Below are positions 63,346 through 64,000 of a stretch of 64,000 nt of DNA, in pieces. The translations under genes and the position numbers were made by a program. Source of the DNA: Astragalus membranaceus (taxonomy: Eukaryota > Streptophyta > Magnoliopsida > Fabales > Fabaceae); NCBI GenBank assembly GCA_039519185.1, contig CM076854.1, positions 19,701,456-19,765,455 on the forward strand, written 5' to 3'. Numbering within the stretch: position 1 is the stretch's first letter; each line of letters opens with the position of its first letter. The notes under the pieces are model-generated. The model saw only the letters and a program-made list of their open reading frames with translations, was not told the origin of the DNA and did no database searches.

Positions 63346-64000
63346 TCCAAAAGTCACCTTAGACAAGGACCATCTCAGAAAAAACAGTGCATCGTTCTTT
63401 ATCAGCTCACCCAAGCTCAAGAAAAAGAAGAAGTCAAAGAAGGAAAAATCATTCAAAAAGGAAAATTCCAAAACCAAAAGAAAAGTACAAAAGAGATGTT
63501 ACCACAAAACCCAAGAGGTCCTCGTCTCAATAAACCTTCAAACACTTTCTCATTTCCATGCACCCCTCCTCTCATAAACCGCAAACACTCTCATTTGACC
63601 GCGATGACCCGCCCTCCACAGACCTTTAGGCAGGAATAAAATTTCCTAATACCTCATCAAGCCAGTTAACCATCATAAATCATCGATCGACAGCCAACAC
63701 CGAATAAAAACCATCCTGCCATTAGCCCCAAATACCTCATTAAGCCTACCCATCTCTCCTCCACAAAACACCACAATCCCGAAAGGTCCATCCCGATCAA
63801 TGATTGATTGCTGTTGTTTTCTCAAGGTTTTAGCTCAAGGACAAGTAAATTCATTTGTTTACAATATGCCAAGTGGGGCAATTCTGTCGCTCTTCACCCC
63901 TCCTACAACTGGGGAAATTGATCCTACACCTATCTCATCCCTTATCGCACTCACATTCATTGAAATCATACAGGGGCAACCCCCTTTCTTTTCTAGTGTA
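63346..64000 (+). other. 3'-style non-coding region of the Ogre-type element
   Basis: A-rich then C-rich DNA without reading frames. Near the end GCCAAGTGGGGCAATTCTG and CAACTGGGGAAATTG resemble the repeated GGGGCAA words of Tat/Ogre 3' regions, so the 3' LTR may begin shortly after the window. Confidence 0.4.

Larger units (their letters stand above)
57240..64000 (+). mobile_element. Ogre-type Ty3/gypsy element, left part
   Basis: Order: 5' LTR (57240-59282), primer site (59285-59302), long leader, gag (60351-62561), a decayed pol linker and a 3'-style non-coding region with tandem repeats. Protease, RT, RNase H and integrase were not found before the window ends at 64000. The large leader and the gag type are those of Ogre/Tat elements. 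Confidence 0.85.

Overview
This is a plant nuclear window, most likely from a eudicot and plausibly a legume. The evidence is one intron-rich host gene, ARP2, packed beside Ty1/copia, Ty3/gypsy (Tat/Ogre, Tekay-like, Athila-like), CACTA, SINE and MITE sequences. The legume guess rests only on the look of the Ogre-type elements and is weak. Apart from ARP2 and an inverted copy of its last exon, nearly all coding sequence belongs to transposable elements, and most of it is broken. No rRNA, tRNA gene, CRISPR array or bacterial-type operon was seen.

Layout. 1-4959: a decayed 5'-truncated copia element sits between two 280-bp inverted copies of the ARP2 terminal exon plus 3' UTR. 4894-12617 (minus): ARP2, 15 exons with consistent splice phases giving 389 codons; its introns hold MITEs, a hairpin repeat and tiny retro-insertions. 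13356-17413 (minus): Tat-1, a gypsy element with gag and protease but most of pol deleted. 17414-23205: LTR-like sequence and a non-coding Tat/Ogre-type element (minus) with a 1.4-kb LTR. 23206-25650: hairpin minisatellites, a 439-bp direct duplication, and a SINE with a 15-bp target duplication. 25650-25956: gypsy integrase tail. 25957-30684: left half of a CACTA transposon with broken TNP1-like and TNP2 genes.

30685-48595 (minus): Tat-2, a second Tat element inserted in the CACTA transposon. It has a 375-bp 3' LTR, an antisense spliced gene with its own TATA box, and a stop-ridden gag-pol. It is itself interrupted by Tek-A (31783-39365, TSD GAGGG, gag fused to integrase) and by an Athila-like LTR with an internal fragment (39465-about 42343). 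48596-57239: fragment of another LTR element carrying element B (49313-57178, TSD ATAGG), a very young element with a 3-kb non-coding interior. 57240-64000: left part of an Ogre-type element (LTR, tRNA primer site, leader, intact gag, relic of pol), continuing past the window.

How the parts relate. ARP2 encodes a subunit of the ARP2/3 actin-nucleating complex and is the only intact host gene. The rest is a nest: integrase fragment, cut by CACTA, cut by Tat-2, cut by Tek-A and the Athila-like element on one side and by the 48.6-kb LTR element on the other, which in turn hosts B and is abutted by Ogre. Two element types (Tek-A, B) look young and could depend on relatives elsewhere for reverse transcriptase. 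A recurring oddity is that several unrelated LTRs carry arrays of a family-specific self-complementary word (GGCGCC, AATCGATT, AGCGCT).
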